A stretch of DNA of 64,000 nucleotides from Acidovorax sp. NB1 (GCF_005405905.1 NZ_BJHU01000003.1:124001-188000); one strand, 5' to 3'; positions 16,973-26,250 are shown, counted from the stretch's first letter. Notes: a model not told the origin generated them from the sequence alone. A program made the numbers and translations.

Positions 16973-17026
16973 ACCACCTCGCCTGGTGACCACAGCCGAA
17001 CCCCACCTTGGAGCGGTAACAAAATC

Positions 17027-17680
17027 ATGATCCGAGCCCAGCACCTTCTCGCATGCCTGTGTGTGGCCTGGATCGGCACAGGTGCCCAGGCGCAGGTCGT
17101 GCGCTGCACCGACCCCGTCACCGGCAAGGTGACCTATACCGACGGCAGCTGTGCAGGCGGTGCCACTGCGCGCGAGGTGGAAGCCCGCAAGACGCCCGAA
17201 GACATCCAGCGCGAACGCGAGCAGGCCGCCCAGGCACTCGCGCACAAGCAACAGCGCCTGGAGGCCGAGAACAAGGCCGCAGAAACCGAGGCCCTGCGCA
17301 ATGCCCAGCGCGACAGCGCACGGCCCGCCACTCCGGACTACGCACGGTCGCCCGAATGCGCGCGCTCACGCCGCAACCTGGATGTGGTGCTGAGCAGTGC
17401 CAGCGGGGGCAGCTACGACCAAAGCCAGCGTGTGGAGGCGGCCCAGCGACAGATGGACCTGGACTGCCTGGGCCCTGCGGGCTACGCAGAGGTGGAAAAA
17501 GCCCGCGCATCGCGCCCCACCACGGTCAACACCACCCCGGCACCGGTGGTCGTGGTGGTGCCGCCCCGCCATCCCGTGCGCCCCACGCCCCAGCCCACTC
17601 CGGCCCCAGAGCCGAAACAGTTCACACAGTGCAACGTGTTCCGTTGCTACGACAAGCAGGGCAACGTCTACCCGCGCTGA
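17027..17680 (+). CDS. Secreted DUF4124-type protein
   Basis: A 217-residue exported protein. A signal peptide covers residues 1-22 (LLACLCVAWIGTGAQAQ). The N-terminal domain VVRCTDPVTGKVTYTDGSC is the DUF4124 pattern, in which paired Cys and the YTD turn recur. A coiled coil follows (REREQAAQALAHKQQRLEAE), then a Cys pair in the middle and a Pro-rich stretch (PRHPVRPTPQPTPAPEP). It ends with CNVFRCYDKQGNVYPR, a second copy of the cysteine and YxxQGN pattern. Function is unknown; it lies downstream of the charged lipoprotein gene and may be co-transcribed. Confidence 0.78.
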   Translation: MIRAQHLLACLCVAWIGTGAQAQVVRCTDPVTGKVTYTDGSCAGGATAREVEARKTPEDIQREREQAAQALAHKQQRLEAENKAAETEALRNAQRDSARPATPDYARSPECARSRRNLDVVLSSASGGSYDQSQRVEAAQRQMDLDCLGPAGYAEVEKARASRPTTVNTTPAPVVVVVPPRHPVRPTPQPTPAPEPKQFTQCNVFRCYDKQGNVYPR

Positions 17681-17806
17681 AGAGCGCGCGTGTTCAGCGC
17701 AGCCAGCCCAACTCCCCGGGGGCGGAAGCACCCCCTTGTCGTACCGCTTGTGCTGCCTGCGACAAGGCGCCTCGCCAGGGCCACACTGCCGAGCCTTGCG
17801 AGCCGC

Positions 17807-18781
17807 TCACGGCCCTGGTAGTACACCAGCGGCGCGCGGGCCCTGCAGCCCCTGCGCCACGCTGGGGTAGCGCAGCCGCACCCCCAGCTCCTGCAGCATG
17901 CGCCGGTTGTCCAGGCGGCGCGACTCCCCCATGAAACTCAGCAACATCAAGGACAACTGCTCCTGCGCCGTGCTGCGCGGCACCCTGGGGGGACGTGGCA
18001 GGCCATACAGGTCGGCCGCCAGATCGAAGTAGTCACCCATTTTCATGTGGCTCGCATCGCTCACGTTGTAGGCACGTTGCGGCCGGCCCTTCCACAACGC
18101 GGCCACGCAGGCACGCGCCAGGTCATCGGCGTGGACGTGGTTGGTGAACACATCGTCCTCGGGCACCAGCACCGGCGTTCCGCGCCGCAGGCGGGCTTCG
18201 GGCGTGCCGCCCTCGCGGTCGGGGGCGTAGATGCCCGGAATGCGCAGGAGGTTGGCACGCACCCCGGCGCGGCCCAGGTGGCGCACGGCACGCTCGGCAT
18301 TCACCCGGCGCTGCGCGCGGGGCGTGGCAGGGGCCAGGGGCCGCGTCTCGGGCACCAGAGCGCCCTGGCAGTCGCCATAAACCCCGCTGGTGGAGGCATA
18401 GGCCAGCGACACCGGCAGGCTGCGCCGCCGCAGCACCCGGGCCAGCGCCACAGTGCGCGGGTCGGCCCACCAGGCAGCACCACCTGCGCCTTCGCCCGGC
18501 GGCGGGGCCAGGTGCAGCACCCGTGTGGCCACGCCCGACAGACGCCGCAGCGTGGCTGCATCGTCCAAGTCGCCCAGCAATGGCAGCGCGCCCAGACGGC
18601 GCAAGCCCGCCACGCGGGAGGGGCTGGAGGTGAGCGCCAGCACCTGCAGCCGCCCAGCCCCCGGGCCGGTGTTCAGGTCACGCACCACACGTTGACCCAC
18701 GTCACCACAGCCCACGATCAGCAGGCGTTCACGGCGAAAGCGCGCTGGCAGGGCGCCAAGGGGGCTTTGGTTTGAAGGCAA
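17807..18781 (-). CDS. NAD-dependent epimerase/dehydratase-like (SDR) protein
   Basis: An extended-type short-chain dehydrogenase. The dinucleotide motif is LLIVGCGDVGQRVVRDL near residue 20, followed by ALTSSPSRVAGLRRLGA. The active-site region LAYASTSGVYGDCQGALVPE has YGD in place of the usual Tyr-xxx-Lys, as in YeeZ-like members. A substrate part is RIPGIYAPDREGG and FTNHVHADDLARACVA. No ATG fits; the best start I see is TTG at 18781, giving 324 residues, with no clear ribosome binding site. It is divergent from the flavin reductase gene with only 48 bases between them. Substrate unknown. Confidence 0.8.
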   Translation of the reverse strand: MPSNQSPLGALPARFRRERLLIVGCGDVGQRVVRDLNTGPGAGRLQVLALTSSPSRVAGLRRLGALPLLGDLDDAATLRRLSGVATRVLHLAPPPGEGAGGAAWWADPRTVALARVLRRRSLPVSLAYASTSGVYGDCQGALVPETRPLAPATPRAQRRVNAERAVRHLGRAGVRANLLRIPGIYAPDREGGTPEARLRRGTPVLVPEDDVFTNHVHADDLARACVAALWKGRPQRAYNVSDASHMKMGDYFDLAADLYGLPRPPRVPRSTAQEQLSLMLLSFMGESRRLDNRRMLQELGVRLRYPSVAQGLQGPRAAGVLPGP

Positions 18782-18829
18782 AATCGGGGCCGTTTTTTGA
18801 TTCCAAGAGCCTTCGAGGATACCCACTCC

Positions 18830-19882
18830 ATGACCAGCGCCGAGACACCATTCCAAATCACAGTGCAGCCCAGCGGCCGCGCTTTCGGCGCCAACACGGG
18901 CCAGACCATCCTGGCCGCCGCCATCCAGGCCGGGGTGGGCCTGCCCTATGGCTGCAAGGACGGCGCCTGCGGCTCGTGCAAGTGCAAGAAGATCAGCGGC
19001 ACGGTGCGCCATGGCGAGCACCAGCCCAAGGCGCTCAGCGCCGACGAAGAGGCAGCAGGCCTGGTGCTGACCTGCTGCGCCCAGCCGTTGTCGGACGTGG
19101 TGCTCGAATCACGCCAGGTCACTGACGAAAGCGCCTACCCGATCAAGAAGATGCCGGTGCGCGTGTCCACGCTCACGAAAGCATCGCATGACGTGATGCA
19201 GGTGCGCCTGCAGTTGCCCGCCGCCGACACCTTCCGCTACCACGCGGGGCAGTACATCGAGTTCATCCTGCGCGACGGTGCCCGCCGCGCCTATTCGATG
19301 GCCAACGCGCCCCACACCCAGGCCGAGGCGCCCGGTGTGGAGCTGCACATCCGCCACATGCCCGGCGGCAAGTTCACCGACCATGTGTTCGGCGCGATGA
19401 AGGAAAAGGAAATCCTGCGGGTGGAAGGCCCCTTCGGCAGCTTCTTCCTGCGCGAAGACTCCGACAAGCCCATCGTGCTGCTCGCCTCGGGCACCGGTTT
19501 TGCCCCCATCAAGGCGCTGATCGAGCACCTGCAGTTCAAGGGCATCACCCGCCCCACCGCGCTCTACTGGGGCGGCCGCCGCCCCGGCGACCTGTACATG
19601 CACGACTGGGTGCAGGCCCGGGCGGCCGAGCTGCCCTGGCTGCGCTACATCCCGGTCATCTCCAACGCCCTGCCCGAAGATGGCTGGACAGGCCGCACGG
19701 GCTTTGTGCACCAGGCCGTGCTGGATGACTTTGCCGACCTGTCGGGCCACCAGGTCTATGCCTGCGGCGCGCCCATCGTGGTCGATTCGGCCCGCGAGGC
19801 CTACAGCGCGCAGCGGGGCCTGCCAGCCGAAGAATTCTTCGCAGACTCCTTCACCTCCGAAGCCGATAAACACGGCGGCTGA
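18830..19882 (+). CDS. NAD(P)H-flavin reductase with N-terminal 2Fe-2S ferredoxin domain
   Basis: A 350-residue electron-transfer protein. Residues 8-92 are a plant-type ferredoxin with ligands Cys42, Cys47, Cys50 and Cys82 (GCKDGACGSCKC and LVLTCCAQ). Residues 105-200 bind flavin (RAYSMANAPH is the FAD motif), and the NAD(P) domain has VLLASGTGFAPIKALIEHL and YACGAPIVVDSAR. The order matches CDP-6-deoxy-delta-3,4-glucoseen reductase and the reductase parts of ring hydroxylases. In this genomic setting it may serve as a general electron donor; no oxygenase partner is adjacent. The next gene begins three bases after its stop. Confidence 0.92.
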   Translation: MTSAETPFQITVQPSGRAFGANTGQTILAAAIQAGVGLPYGCKDGACGSCKCKKISGTVRHGEHQPKALSADEEAAGLVLTCCAQPLSDVVLESRQVTDESAYPIKKMPVRVSTLTKASHDVMQVRLQLPAADTFRYHAGQYIEFILRDGARRAYSMANAPHTQAEAPGVELHIRHMPGGKFTDHVFGAMKEKEILRVEGPFGSFFLREDSDKPIVLLASGTGFAPIKALIEHLQFKGITRPTALYWGGRRPGDLYMHDWVQARAAELPWLRYIPVISNALPEDGWTGRTGFVHQAVLDDFADLSGHQVYACGAPIVVDSAREAYSAQRGLPAEEFFADSFTSEADKHGG

Positions 19883-19884
19883 CG

Positions 19885-22104
19885 GTGGACCTGCGCGCGG
19901 CGCCCGACGACTCAACCGAGGCCGGTGCCCCGCGCCCTTCCCACGGGTTGCCCCGCCTGCGCCGGGGCGCCGGGTTCATCGCAGCCTTGCTGTGCGTGGC
20001 CGTGCTGCTGGTGGTGGCCGCCGGTGAATGGGCGGCCCAGAGCGAGCGGGACGCCCAGTGGGACAACCTGCGCCGCTCGGGCGAGGTGCAGGCCCTGGCC
20101 CTGCGGGGGGTGGCCACGCGCTACAACTACCTGCCCTTCACCACCGCCCAGCACCCACTGGTGAGCCAGTTGCTGCGCCACCCCGCCTCCCAGGAGGTGC
20201 GCGATGCCGCCAACGCCTATCTGCAGGCCGTGAACGAGCACGCGGGCTCCGACATGCTGTATGTGATGGATCTGGAGGGCCTCACGCTGGCATCGAGCAA
20301 CTGGGACACGCCCAGCAGCTTTGTGCACCAGAACTACCGCAATCGCCCTTACTTCCACGATGCGCTGGACGGTGACACCGGGCGTTTTTATGGCGTGGGC
20401 AAGACCACGGGCGAGCCGGGCCTGTTTGTGTCAGCCCCCGTGCGCGACAACGGCCGGGTGATCGGCGTGGTTGCAGTGAAAGTGCGCATGGAGCCCATTG
20501 CCAACCCCTGGGAGCAGCTGCGCGACCCGGTGTTCGTGACGGACGCCCGGGGCATCGTGTTCCTGGGCTCCGAGCCCGGCTGGCTCTACCGCACCAGCCG
20601 CCCCGTGCCCGCCGCCGACGTGCAGCAACTGCAGCACAACGAGCAATACGGCACCGGCTGGACGCCCCGCCCCGTGCCCTGGACCCTGCGCCAGCAGGAC
20701 GACCAGCGGGACGACCAGCCGGGTGCCGAACTGCGCCTGGACGGCAACGGCAAGCGCTACCTGGCGTTCGAGGAAGCCCTGCCCGACCTGGGCTGGACAC
20801 TCACCGTCACCGCTGACAGCCGGGTGGTGGCCGTGGCCCGCCAGCAGGCCTGGGCGCTGGCCACGCTGGCCTCGGGGCTGCTGGTGCTGGGCGCGCTCTA
20901 CTGGCAGCTGCGCGAACGCCGCCTGGCCGAAAACCGCCAGGCCCGCATCGGGCTGGAGCAGCGCGTGCAGGAGCGCACGCATGCACTGCAGCAGGCCCAG
21001 GCGTTCCGCCAGTCGATGGAAGACTCGCTGCTGGTGGGCATGCGCGCCCGCGACCTGGAGGGCCGCATCGTCTACGTGAACGCCGCCATGTGCGACATGG
21101 TGGGCTACCGGGCCGACGAACTCATCGGCCAGTTGCCGCCCTACCCCTACTGGCACCCCGACGACCTCGACCGGCACTGGAACGACAGCGACACCGTGCT
21201 GGCTGGCAACGCGTTTCCCCAGGGGCGGGAGAACCGCCTGCGGCACCGCGATGGGTCGGACGTTTACACCATGTTCTACACCACGCGCCTCATCGACGGC
21301 GGCGGCCAGCACATCGGCTGGATGAGTTCGGTGGTCAACATCACCGCGCAAAAACGGGCCGAGGAACAACAACAGCAGCGCGAGACCCAGCTGCAGCGGG
21401 TGCAACGCGTGATCACAGTAGGCGAGATGGCCTCCACCCTGGCGCACGAACTGAACCAGCCGCTTGCGGCCCTGGTCAACTACGCGGCGGCGGCACGCGC
21501 ACTGGCCGCCCAGGGCAAGACCGGGCCCCTCAATGACAGCCTGGAAGCCCTGTCGGCCCAGGCGCTGCGGGCTGCCGACATCGTGGGCCGCATTCGCCGC
21601 TGGGTGCGCCAGCACCCAGAAAGCCGCGAGCCCTGCGACCTGTCGGCCATCGTGGAGCAGTCGCTGGAGCTGCTGCTGCGCGCCGAGGCCCGCCGCCAGG
21701 GCATCGCGGTGCGCGTCGAGCCAGCCGGAGCCCCTTTGCAGGTGCATGCCGACCGCGTGCTGCTTGAGCAGGTGGTGATCAACCTGGGCCTGAACGCCCT
21801 GCAGGCCATGCAGACGCACCAGCCCCCGCCCGAGGGGCACGAACTGCGCCTACGCTTGGCAGCAGACAACGGCCACGCGCTGGTACAGGTGCTCGACCGG
21901 GGCCCGGGCCTGCCGCCCGGCATCGCAGAGCGCCTGTTCGAGCCCTTTTTCACCACCCGTTCCGATGGGCTGGGCCTGGGCCTCAACATCTGCCGCTCCA
22001 TCATTGAGAGCATGGGCGGCCAGCTGCAGGCCCACAACCGCGAGGGCGGCGGCGCCGTTTTCGAGATCCGCCTGCCGCTCACCAACGCACCTGACAATCC
22101 CTGA
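19885..22104 (+). CDS. Sensor histidine kinase, DctB/FixL-type with periplasmic Cache-like and PAS domains
   Basis: A 739-residue inner-membrane kinase. The first membrane helix is about residues 32-52 (GFIAALLCVAVLLVVAAG) and the second near 315-335. Between them is a double-Cache-type periplasmic sensor (FVHQNYRNRPYFHDALDG and YGVGKTTGEPGLFVSAPVRD). A cytoplasmic PAS domain runs at about 375-485, then HisKA with His521 (TLAHELNQPLAAL) and a HATPase domain (GLNALQAM, FFTTRSDGLGLGLNICRSI). The start is GTG at 19885, two bases after the previous stop. Its partner is the FixJ-type regulator just downstream. The Cache layout and AHELNQPL motif are those of organic-acid sensors such as DctB. Confidence 0.92.
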   Translation: MDLRAAPDDSTEAGAPRPSHGLPRLRRGAGFIAALLCVAVLLVVAAGEWAAQSERDAQWDNLRRSGEVQALALRGVATRYNYLPFTTAQHPLVSQLLRHPASQEVRDAANAYLQAVNEHAGSDMLYVMDLEGLTLASSNWDTPSSFVHQNYRNRPYFHDALDGDTGRFYGVGKTTGEPGLFVSAPVRDNGRVIGVVAVKVRMEPIANPWEQLRDPVFVTDARGIVFLGSEPGWLYRTSRPVPAADVQQLQHNEQYGTGWTPRPVPWTLRQQDDQRDDQPGAELRLDGNGKRYLAFEEALPDLGWTLTVTADSRVVAVARQQAWALATLASGLLVLGALYWQLRERRLAENRQARIGLEQRVQERTHALQQAQAFRQSMEDSLLVGMRARDLEGRIVYVNAAMCDMVGYRADELIGQLPPYPYWHPDDLDRHWNDSDTVLAGNAFPQGRENRLRHRDGSDVYTMFYTTRLIDGGGQHIGWMSSVVNITAQKRAEEQQQQRETQLQRVQRVITVGEMASTLAHELNQPLAALVNYAAAARALAAQGKTGPLNDSLEALSAQALRAADIVGRIRRWVRQHPESREPCDLSAIVEQSLELLLRAEARRQGIAVRVEPAGAPLQVHADRVLLEQVVINLGLNALQAMQTHQPPPEGHELRLRLAADNGHALVQVLDRGPGLPPGIAERLFEPFFTTRSDGLGLGLNICRSIIESMGGQLQAHNREGGGAVFEIRLPLTNAPDNP

Positions 22105-22119
22105 AAACGCCGCCACACC

Positions 22120-22806
22120 ATGACCTACGACACCCTCCCCGCCGCCGCCGAGCCGCCCGGTGACACCGTGGTCTACATCGTGGACGACGATGAAGGCGTG
22201 CGCCAATCGTTGGCCGCCCTGCTGCTGGCACGCGGGTACACGGTGCGTGCCTTTGAAGCCGGAGAGGCTTTTCTGGCCCAGGCGGCGCTGGACCAGCCCG
22301 GCTGCGTGCTGCTGGACCTGCGCATGGAAGGCCTGAGCGGGCTGCAGGTGTTCCACGAACTCGGCCAGCGCCACAGCGCGCTCAAGACCGTGTTCCTGTC
22401 GGCCCATGGCGAGCTGTCCTCCGCCGTCGCAGCCGTCAAGCAGGGGGCGGTGGACTGGCTGGAAAAGCCGTGCAACGAAGCCACCTTGCTGGCCGCTGTG
22501 GAGAAGGCCTCCACGCTGTCGCAAGCGCAGGCACGGCAGGCGCAACGGTTGCAGCAACTGCGCGAGCGATGGGACGCCCTGAGCCCACGCCAGCAAGAGG
22601 TGGCCCAACTGGTGGCCACCGGCATCAGCAGCAAGGAGGTCGCCCGCGCGCTGGCCCAGCGTGACCCAGATCGCCCCATCGACCCGCGCACTGTGGACAC
22701 GCACCGGTCCGCCATCTTCCTGAAGCTGGACATCCGTTCGTCGCACGAGCTGGGCATGCTGGTGGAAGACCTGGGCGTGGCGCTTGGCGCACCCCGCCCG
22801 GCATGA
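22120..22806 (+). CDS. Response regulator, FixJ/NarL family with LuxR-type HTH
   Basis: A 228-residue regulator. The receiver covers residues 15-130 (VVYIVDDDEGVRQSL; phospho-acceptor Asp66 in VLLDLRMEGLSG; Lys near 116 in DWLEKPC). The C-terminal LuxR-type helix-turn-helix is LSPRQQEVAQLVATGISSKE then IDPRTVDTHRSAIFLKL. The insert DPDRPIDPR between the helices is slightly longer than usual. It follows the sensor kinase by 15 bases and precedes a Bug-type solute receptor gene, so it may activate uptake of the acid that the kinase senses. Confidence 0.93.
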   Translation: MTYDTLPAAAEPPGDTVVYIVDDDEGVRQSLAALLLARGYTVRAFEAGEAFLAQAALDQPGCVLLDLRMEGLSGLQVFHELGQRHSALKTVFLSAHGELSSAVAAVKQGAVDWLEKPCNEATLLAAVEKASTLSQAQARQAQRLQQLRERWDALSPRQQEVAQLVATGISSKEVARALAQRDPDRPIDPRTVDTHRSAIFLKLDIRSSHELGMLVEDLGVALGAPRPA

Positions 22807-22891
22807 GCGTCGCCGCCTGACCCTCACCGCCCAACCATCACCGCTACAGGGCTTCATAAGCCTTCTTACGAATTTTTTGCACAATGCACCC

Positions 22892-23872
22892 ATGAACCGC
22901 AGAAACATCCTTCTCGCCAGCGCCGTTGCCGCCGCAACGGTTTTTTCCCCCGCTATCGCTTCGGCGCAGGACACGGGCCAGCCCATCCGCCTGATCGTGC
23001 CCTACGCACCCGGCGGCCCCATCGACGTGACGGCCCGTGCGCTGGCCGAGCGCGTGCGCGATTCGCTGGGCACGGTGATCATCGACAACAAGGGCGGCGC
23101 GGGCGGCAACATCGGCGCCGACGCGATTGCCAAGGCCGCACCTGACGGACTGACCATCGGCATCGCCGCCACCGCCACCCACGCGGTCAACCCCTGGCTG
23201 TATGCGCGCATGCCCTACGACGCGGGCAAGGACTTTGTTGGCATCACGCAGATGGTGCGCGTGCCCAACGTGCTGGTCATGAATGCCGCCAAGGCCGAGC
23301 AGCTCAAGATCAACTCCGTGACCGACCTGATCGCCTACGCCAAGGCCAACCCCGCCAAGCTCAACTACGGCAGCGGCGGCAATGGCAGCGCGGGCCACCT
23401 GGCGGGCGAGATGTTCAAGCAACGCGCGGGCATCTTCGCGCTGCACATCCCCTACCGGGGCGCCAACCCGGCCCAGCTGGCGCTGCTGGCGGGCGAGGTG
23501 GACTTCAACATCGACAACCTGGCCGCCGCCGCGCCCAACATCCGAGCGGGCAAACTCAAGGCGCTGGCCGTGACCTCGCTCGACGCCTCGGCCTCGCTGC
23601 CGGGCGTGCCGCCCCTGTCCGCTACGTTCAAGGGCTTCTCCATCGACACCTGGTGGGGCCTGGTGGCACCGGCGGCCACGCCCAAGCCCATCATCGACAA
23701 GCTGAACAAGGCCTTTGTGGCGGCGCTGAACGCGCCCGAGACCAAGACCCGCTTTGGCGCCCTGCTGGCCGAACCCGTGGCCACCACCCCGCAGCAGTTC
23801 GACAGCTTCATGGCCAGCGAACGCGCCAAGTACCAGCAGGTGGTGAAGGCGTCCGGCGCGAAGGTGGATTGA
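22892..23872 (+). CDS. Bug/TctC-family periplasmic solute-binding protein
   Basis: A 326-residue receptor of the tripartite tricarboxylate transporter type. Residues 1-25 are a signal peptide (LLASAVAAATVFSPAIASAQ). Family signatures are PIRLIVPYAPGGPIDVTARA, VIIDNKGGAGGNIGADAIAK, YGSGGNGSAGHLAGEMFK and HIPYRGANPAQLALLAGEVD. ATG at 22892 is chosen because the signal peptide starts there. No tctA or tctB membrane gene is nearby, as is common for Bug receptors, which are abundant in Comamonadaceae. It lies 85 bases after the response-regulator gene. The ligand is probably a carboxylate; identity is not visible. Confidence 0.92.
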   Translation: MNRRNILLASAVAAATVFSPAIASAQDTGQPIRLIVPYAPGGPIDVTARALAERVRDSLGTVIIDNKGGAGGNIGADAIAKAAPDGLTIGIAATATHAVNPWLYARMPYDAGKDFVGITQMVRVPNVLVMNAAKAEQLKINSVTDLIAYAKANPAKLNYGSGGNGSAGHLAGEMFKQRAGIFALHIPYRGANPAQLALLAGEVDFNIDNLAAAAPNIRAGKLKALAVTSLDASASLPGVPPLSATFKGFSIDTWWGLVAPAATPKPIIDKLNKAFVAALNAPETKTRFGALLAEPVATTPQQFDSFMASERAKYQQVVKASGAKVD

Positions 23873-23895
23873 CCCCCTGAGCTGCAACCCGCTCA

Positions 23896-23933
23896 GTGCC
23901 GCCGCCAGGGGCGGCACCCAGCCCCCAAGGGGG
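23896..23933. terminator. Tandem hairpins between convergent genes
   Basis: GTGCCGCC (23896-23903) pairs with GGCGGCAC (23910-23917), and CCCCC (23922-23926) pairs with GGGGG (23929-23933). They follow the Bug-type gene. No long U-run is present, so this is terminator-like rather than a textbook terminator. Confidence 0.5.
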
Positions 23934-24030
23934 ACGCCATCCGTGGCCCGGCAGAGCCGATCCTACGGTGGCGCTGGCGGGGGCCTCGCCCGCGCCATCC
24001 GGTGTGGGTAAGACCAGCACAGGGCAAGTG

Positions 24031-24096
24031 GTTTTTCAAGCCTTTTTGGCCTCTTGCGCGCGTCCATCAAGCGCAAGCAGCTCCTGATTCAGGAGC
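24031..24096 (+). repeat. Dispersed intergenic repeat A, copy 4
   Basis: GTTTTTCAAGCCTTTTTGGC, CTCTTGCGCGCG, TCCATCAAGCGCAAGCAGC, then TCCTGATTC. Its right end reaches the last codons of folK (stop at 24089-24091), so the copy touches a coding sequence. Confidence 0.75.
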
Positions 24097-24616
24097 AACC
24101 ACCACCCGCAACGCCTTCAGCCCAGCGCCCGTCGGCCAGTGGGTAGATGCTCTGCGCGGTCACCGCCTGCAGGGCTTCCGCTGCCACGCGCTCAGGCACC
24201 AAGTCGGCCAGGGGGCGCAGCACGAATGCGCGTTCGGCCATGCGGGGGTGGGGCACGGCGAGGGTGGGGGTGTCGATCACCTGGTCGCCAAACCACAGGA
24301 TGTCCAGGTCCAGCGTGCGCGGCGCGTTGCGGTAGGGGCGCTCGCGCCCGGCGGATTGTTCGATGGCCTGCAGCGCCTGCAGCAGGGCCTCGGGGGTGAG
24401 GGTGGTGGCCACTTCGGCCACGGCGTTCAGGTAGTCCGGCCCACCGGCATCCACCGGTGCGCTGCCATAGAGCGGCGACACCCGCAGCACGCGTGTGCCC
24501 GGGCATTGGCCCAGGGCGGCCAGGGCCTTGCGCAGGGCGGCTTCGCGCTCGCCCAGGTTGGCGCCCAGGCCTACGTAGACCAGGGCGGGCTCAGCGCCCA
24601 TGTCCTGCCAACTCAC
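24089..24616 (-). CDS. folK: 2-amino-4-hydroxy-6-hydroxymethyldihydropteridine pyrophosphokinase
   Basis: A 175-residue folate-pathway enzyme that transfers pyrophosphate from ATP to the pterin alcohol. The signatures are VYVGLGANLGEREAALRKAL, SPLYGSAPVD, and the conserved LDLDILWFGD block with VPHPRMAERAFVLRPLADL. The start is GTG at 24616, whose GTGA overlaps the stop codon of pcnB, so translation is likely coupled. It is the last gene of the hda/HAD/pcnB/folK series. Length is usual for the family. Confidence 0.95.
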   Translation of the reverse strand: MSWQDMGAEPALVYVGLGANLGEREAALRKALAALGQCPGTRVLRVSPLYGSAPVDAGGPDYLNAVAEVATTLTPEALLQALQAIEQSAGRERPYRNAPRTLDLDILWFGDQVIDTPTLAVPHPRMAERAFVLRPLADLVPERVAAEALQAVTAQSIYPLADGRWAEGVAGGGCS

Positions 24617-26214
24617 TCGCCTGCGGTGGCAGGCGCTGCGCCTTCACCACCGCCGCCCGTACCACCACCGGGTTTGCGGCGACGGCGGCGGCGTTTTTTG
24701 GGGGCGCTGCCTTCGGTGGCGAACTCCGCGCCCTCTTCTGAAGCGTCCGCGTCGCCCGCAGGGCCTGCTGCACGCGGGGCCGCCACGGGCGCACTACGTG
24801 GCACGCGCTTGACCACGGGCTGCTGCGCTTTCTGGCGGGCCTTCTGTTCTTCGCGCGCCTGGTCCATCAGGTCGTCGCGGCGCTCGTCGTCGGCCGCCTG
24901 GAAGTCTTGCCACCACTCGGCCAGTGCTTCTTCGACCTCGCCCACATCGGCGCGCAGGCGCATGAAGTCGAACCCGGCGCGAAAGCGCGGCTGCATGACC
25001 ATGCCGAACGGCGTGTTGCCCACGCGCTTTTCAAAGCGCGGCTGCATGACCCAGATCTCGCGCATGTCGGCGGCCAGCTTGCCCCGGCCCGACACGTCAC
25101 CAATGCGGCGGTCGAACACTTCGTCGATGGCCTCCTGCAACGCGGGCAGCGGGTGCTGGCGCTGGGCCAGGCGGTCCTGCCAGCCATTGCGCACGTCTTC
25201 CCACAGCACGCAGGCCAGCAGGAAGCTGGGCGCTACGGGTTTGCCTTCGTTCACACGGCGGTCGGTGTCCACCAGCGCGGCTTTGACAAACGGGGTGTCA
25301 GCGCGCTCCACGGCCACATCCAGCAGCGGGTAGATGCCCTTGGCCATGCCCAGCTTCTTGAGCTGTTCGATGGTGGCGATGGCGTGGCCGGTTTGCAGCA
25401 GCTTGAGCATTTCGTCAAACATGCGGCTTTGGGGCACTTCGGCCAGCAGGGCCTGCGACTGCACCAGCGGTGCGGCCGACTTGGCGTCGATGCTGAAACC
25501 CAGGGGGCTGAGCTTGGCAGCAAACCGCACGGCGCGGATGATGCGCACCGGGTCTTCGCGGTAGCGCGTGGCGGGGTCGCCAATCATGCGCAGCGTCTTC
25601 TTCTTTGCGTCCTGGATGCCCTTGTGGTAATCCACCACGATCTGGCTCACCGGGTCGTAGTACATGGCGTTCACAGTGAAGTCGCGGCGCGTGGCGTCTT
25701 CGTCCTGCGGTCCCCAGACGTTGTCGCGCAACACGCGGCCGCTGGCGTCCACGGCGTGCTGCATGCCCGCGAGCTGCGCCTTGGAGGTCTTTTCGTTGCC
25801 GCTGACCTGGCCTGCGGCGCTGTTGTCGAGGTAGGCGCGGAAGGTGGAGACCTCGATCACCTCGTGCTCGCGGCCCCGGCCATGCACCACGTGCACGATG
25901 CGAAAACGCTTGCCGATGATGAAGGCACGGCGAAACAGGCCCTTGACCTGCTCGGGTGTGGCGTTGGTGGCCACATCAAAGTCCTTGGGGCGCAGACCCA
26001 GCAGCAGGTCGCGCACGGCACCGCCCACGATGTAGGCCTCAAAACCTGCCTGCTTGAGCGTGGCCACCACCTCGGCGGCGCGGCGGTCCACCAGCTCGGG
26101 GTTGATGCCATGCACGCTGGCGGGCACTTCTTCGCGCTTGCCGAAGTGGGGCTTGCCGCCCGAAGTGCCGGGCGTCGATTTGCCCAGCAGTTTGTCGATG
26201 AACTTCTTGATCAT
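24613..26214 (-). CDS. pcnB: Poly(A) polymerase I
   Basis: A 533-residue RNA poly(A) polymerase. The nucleotidyltransferase core shows YIVGGAVRDLLLGLRPKDFD with the DxD metal pair, then RRDFTVNAMYYDP and YREDPVRIIRAVRFAAKL, typical of PcnB over CCA-adding enzymes. The helical body follows with GDVSGRGKLAADMREIW. The C-terminal tail from about residue 470 is a low-complexity extension, with KKRRRRRRKPGGG, Gly-rich and Ala-rich parts, likely to bind RNA. It adds poly(A) tails that mark RNA for decay. Its stop overlaps the folK start. Confidence 0.95.
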   Translation of the reverse strand: MIKKFIDKLLGKSTPGTSGGKPHFGKREEVPASVHGINPELVDRRAAEVVATLKQAGFEAYIVGGAVRDLLLGLRPKDFDVATNATPEQVKGLFRRAFIIGKRFRIVHVVHGRGREHEVIEVSTFRAYLDNSAAGQVSGNEKTSKAQLAGMQHAVDASGRVLRDNVWGPQDEDATRRDFTVNAMYYDPVSQIVVDYHKGIQDAKKKTLRMIGDPATRYREDPVRIIRAVRFAAKLSPLGFSIDAKSAAPLVQSQALLAEVPQSRMFDEMLKLLQTGHAIATIEQLKKLGMAKGIYPLLDVAVERADTPFVKAALVDTDRRVNEGKPVAPSFLLACVLWEDVRNGWQDRLAQRQHPLPALQEAIDEVFDRRIGDVSGRGKLAADMREIWVMQPRFEKRVGNTPFGMVMQPRFRAGFDFMRLRADVGEVEEALAEWWQDFQAADDERRDDLMDQAREEQKARQKAQQPVVKRVPRSAPVAAPRAAGPAGDADASEEGAEFATEGSAPKKRRRRRRKPGGGTGGGGEGAAPATAGE

Positions 26215-26250
26215 GGGTAGGGAGGTATCAGGGGGCTGCGAGCGCAGGGG

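Noticed and set aside
17718..17735. GGGGG/CCCCC hairpin between convergent genes as a terminator
   Set aside because: The stem is only five pairs and the T content after it is low.
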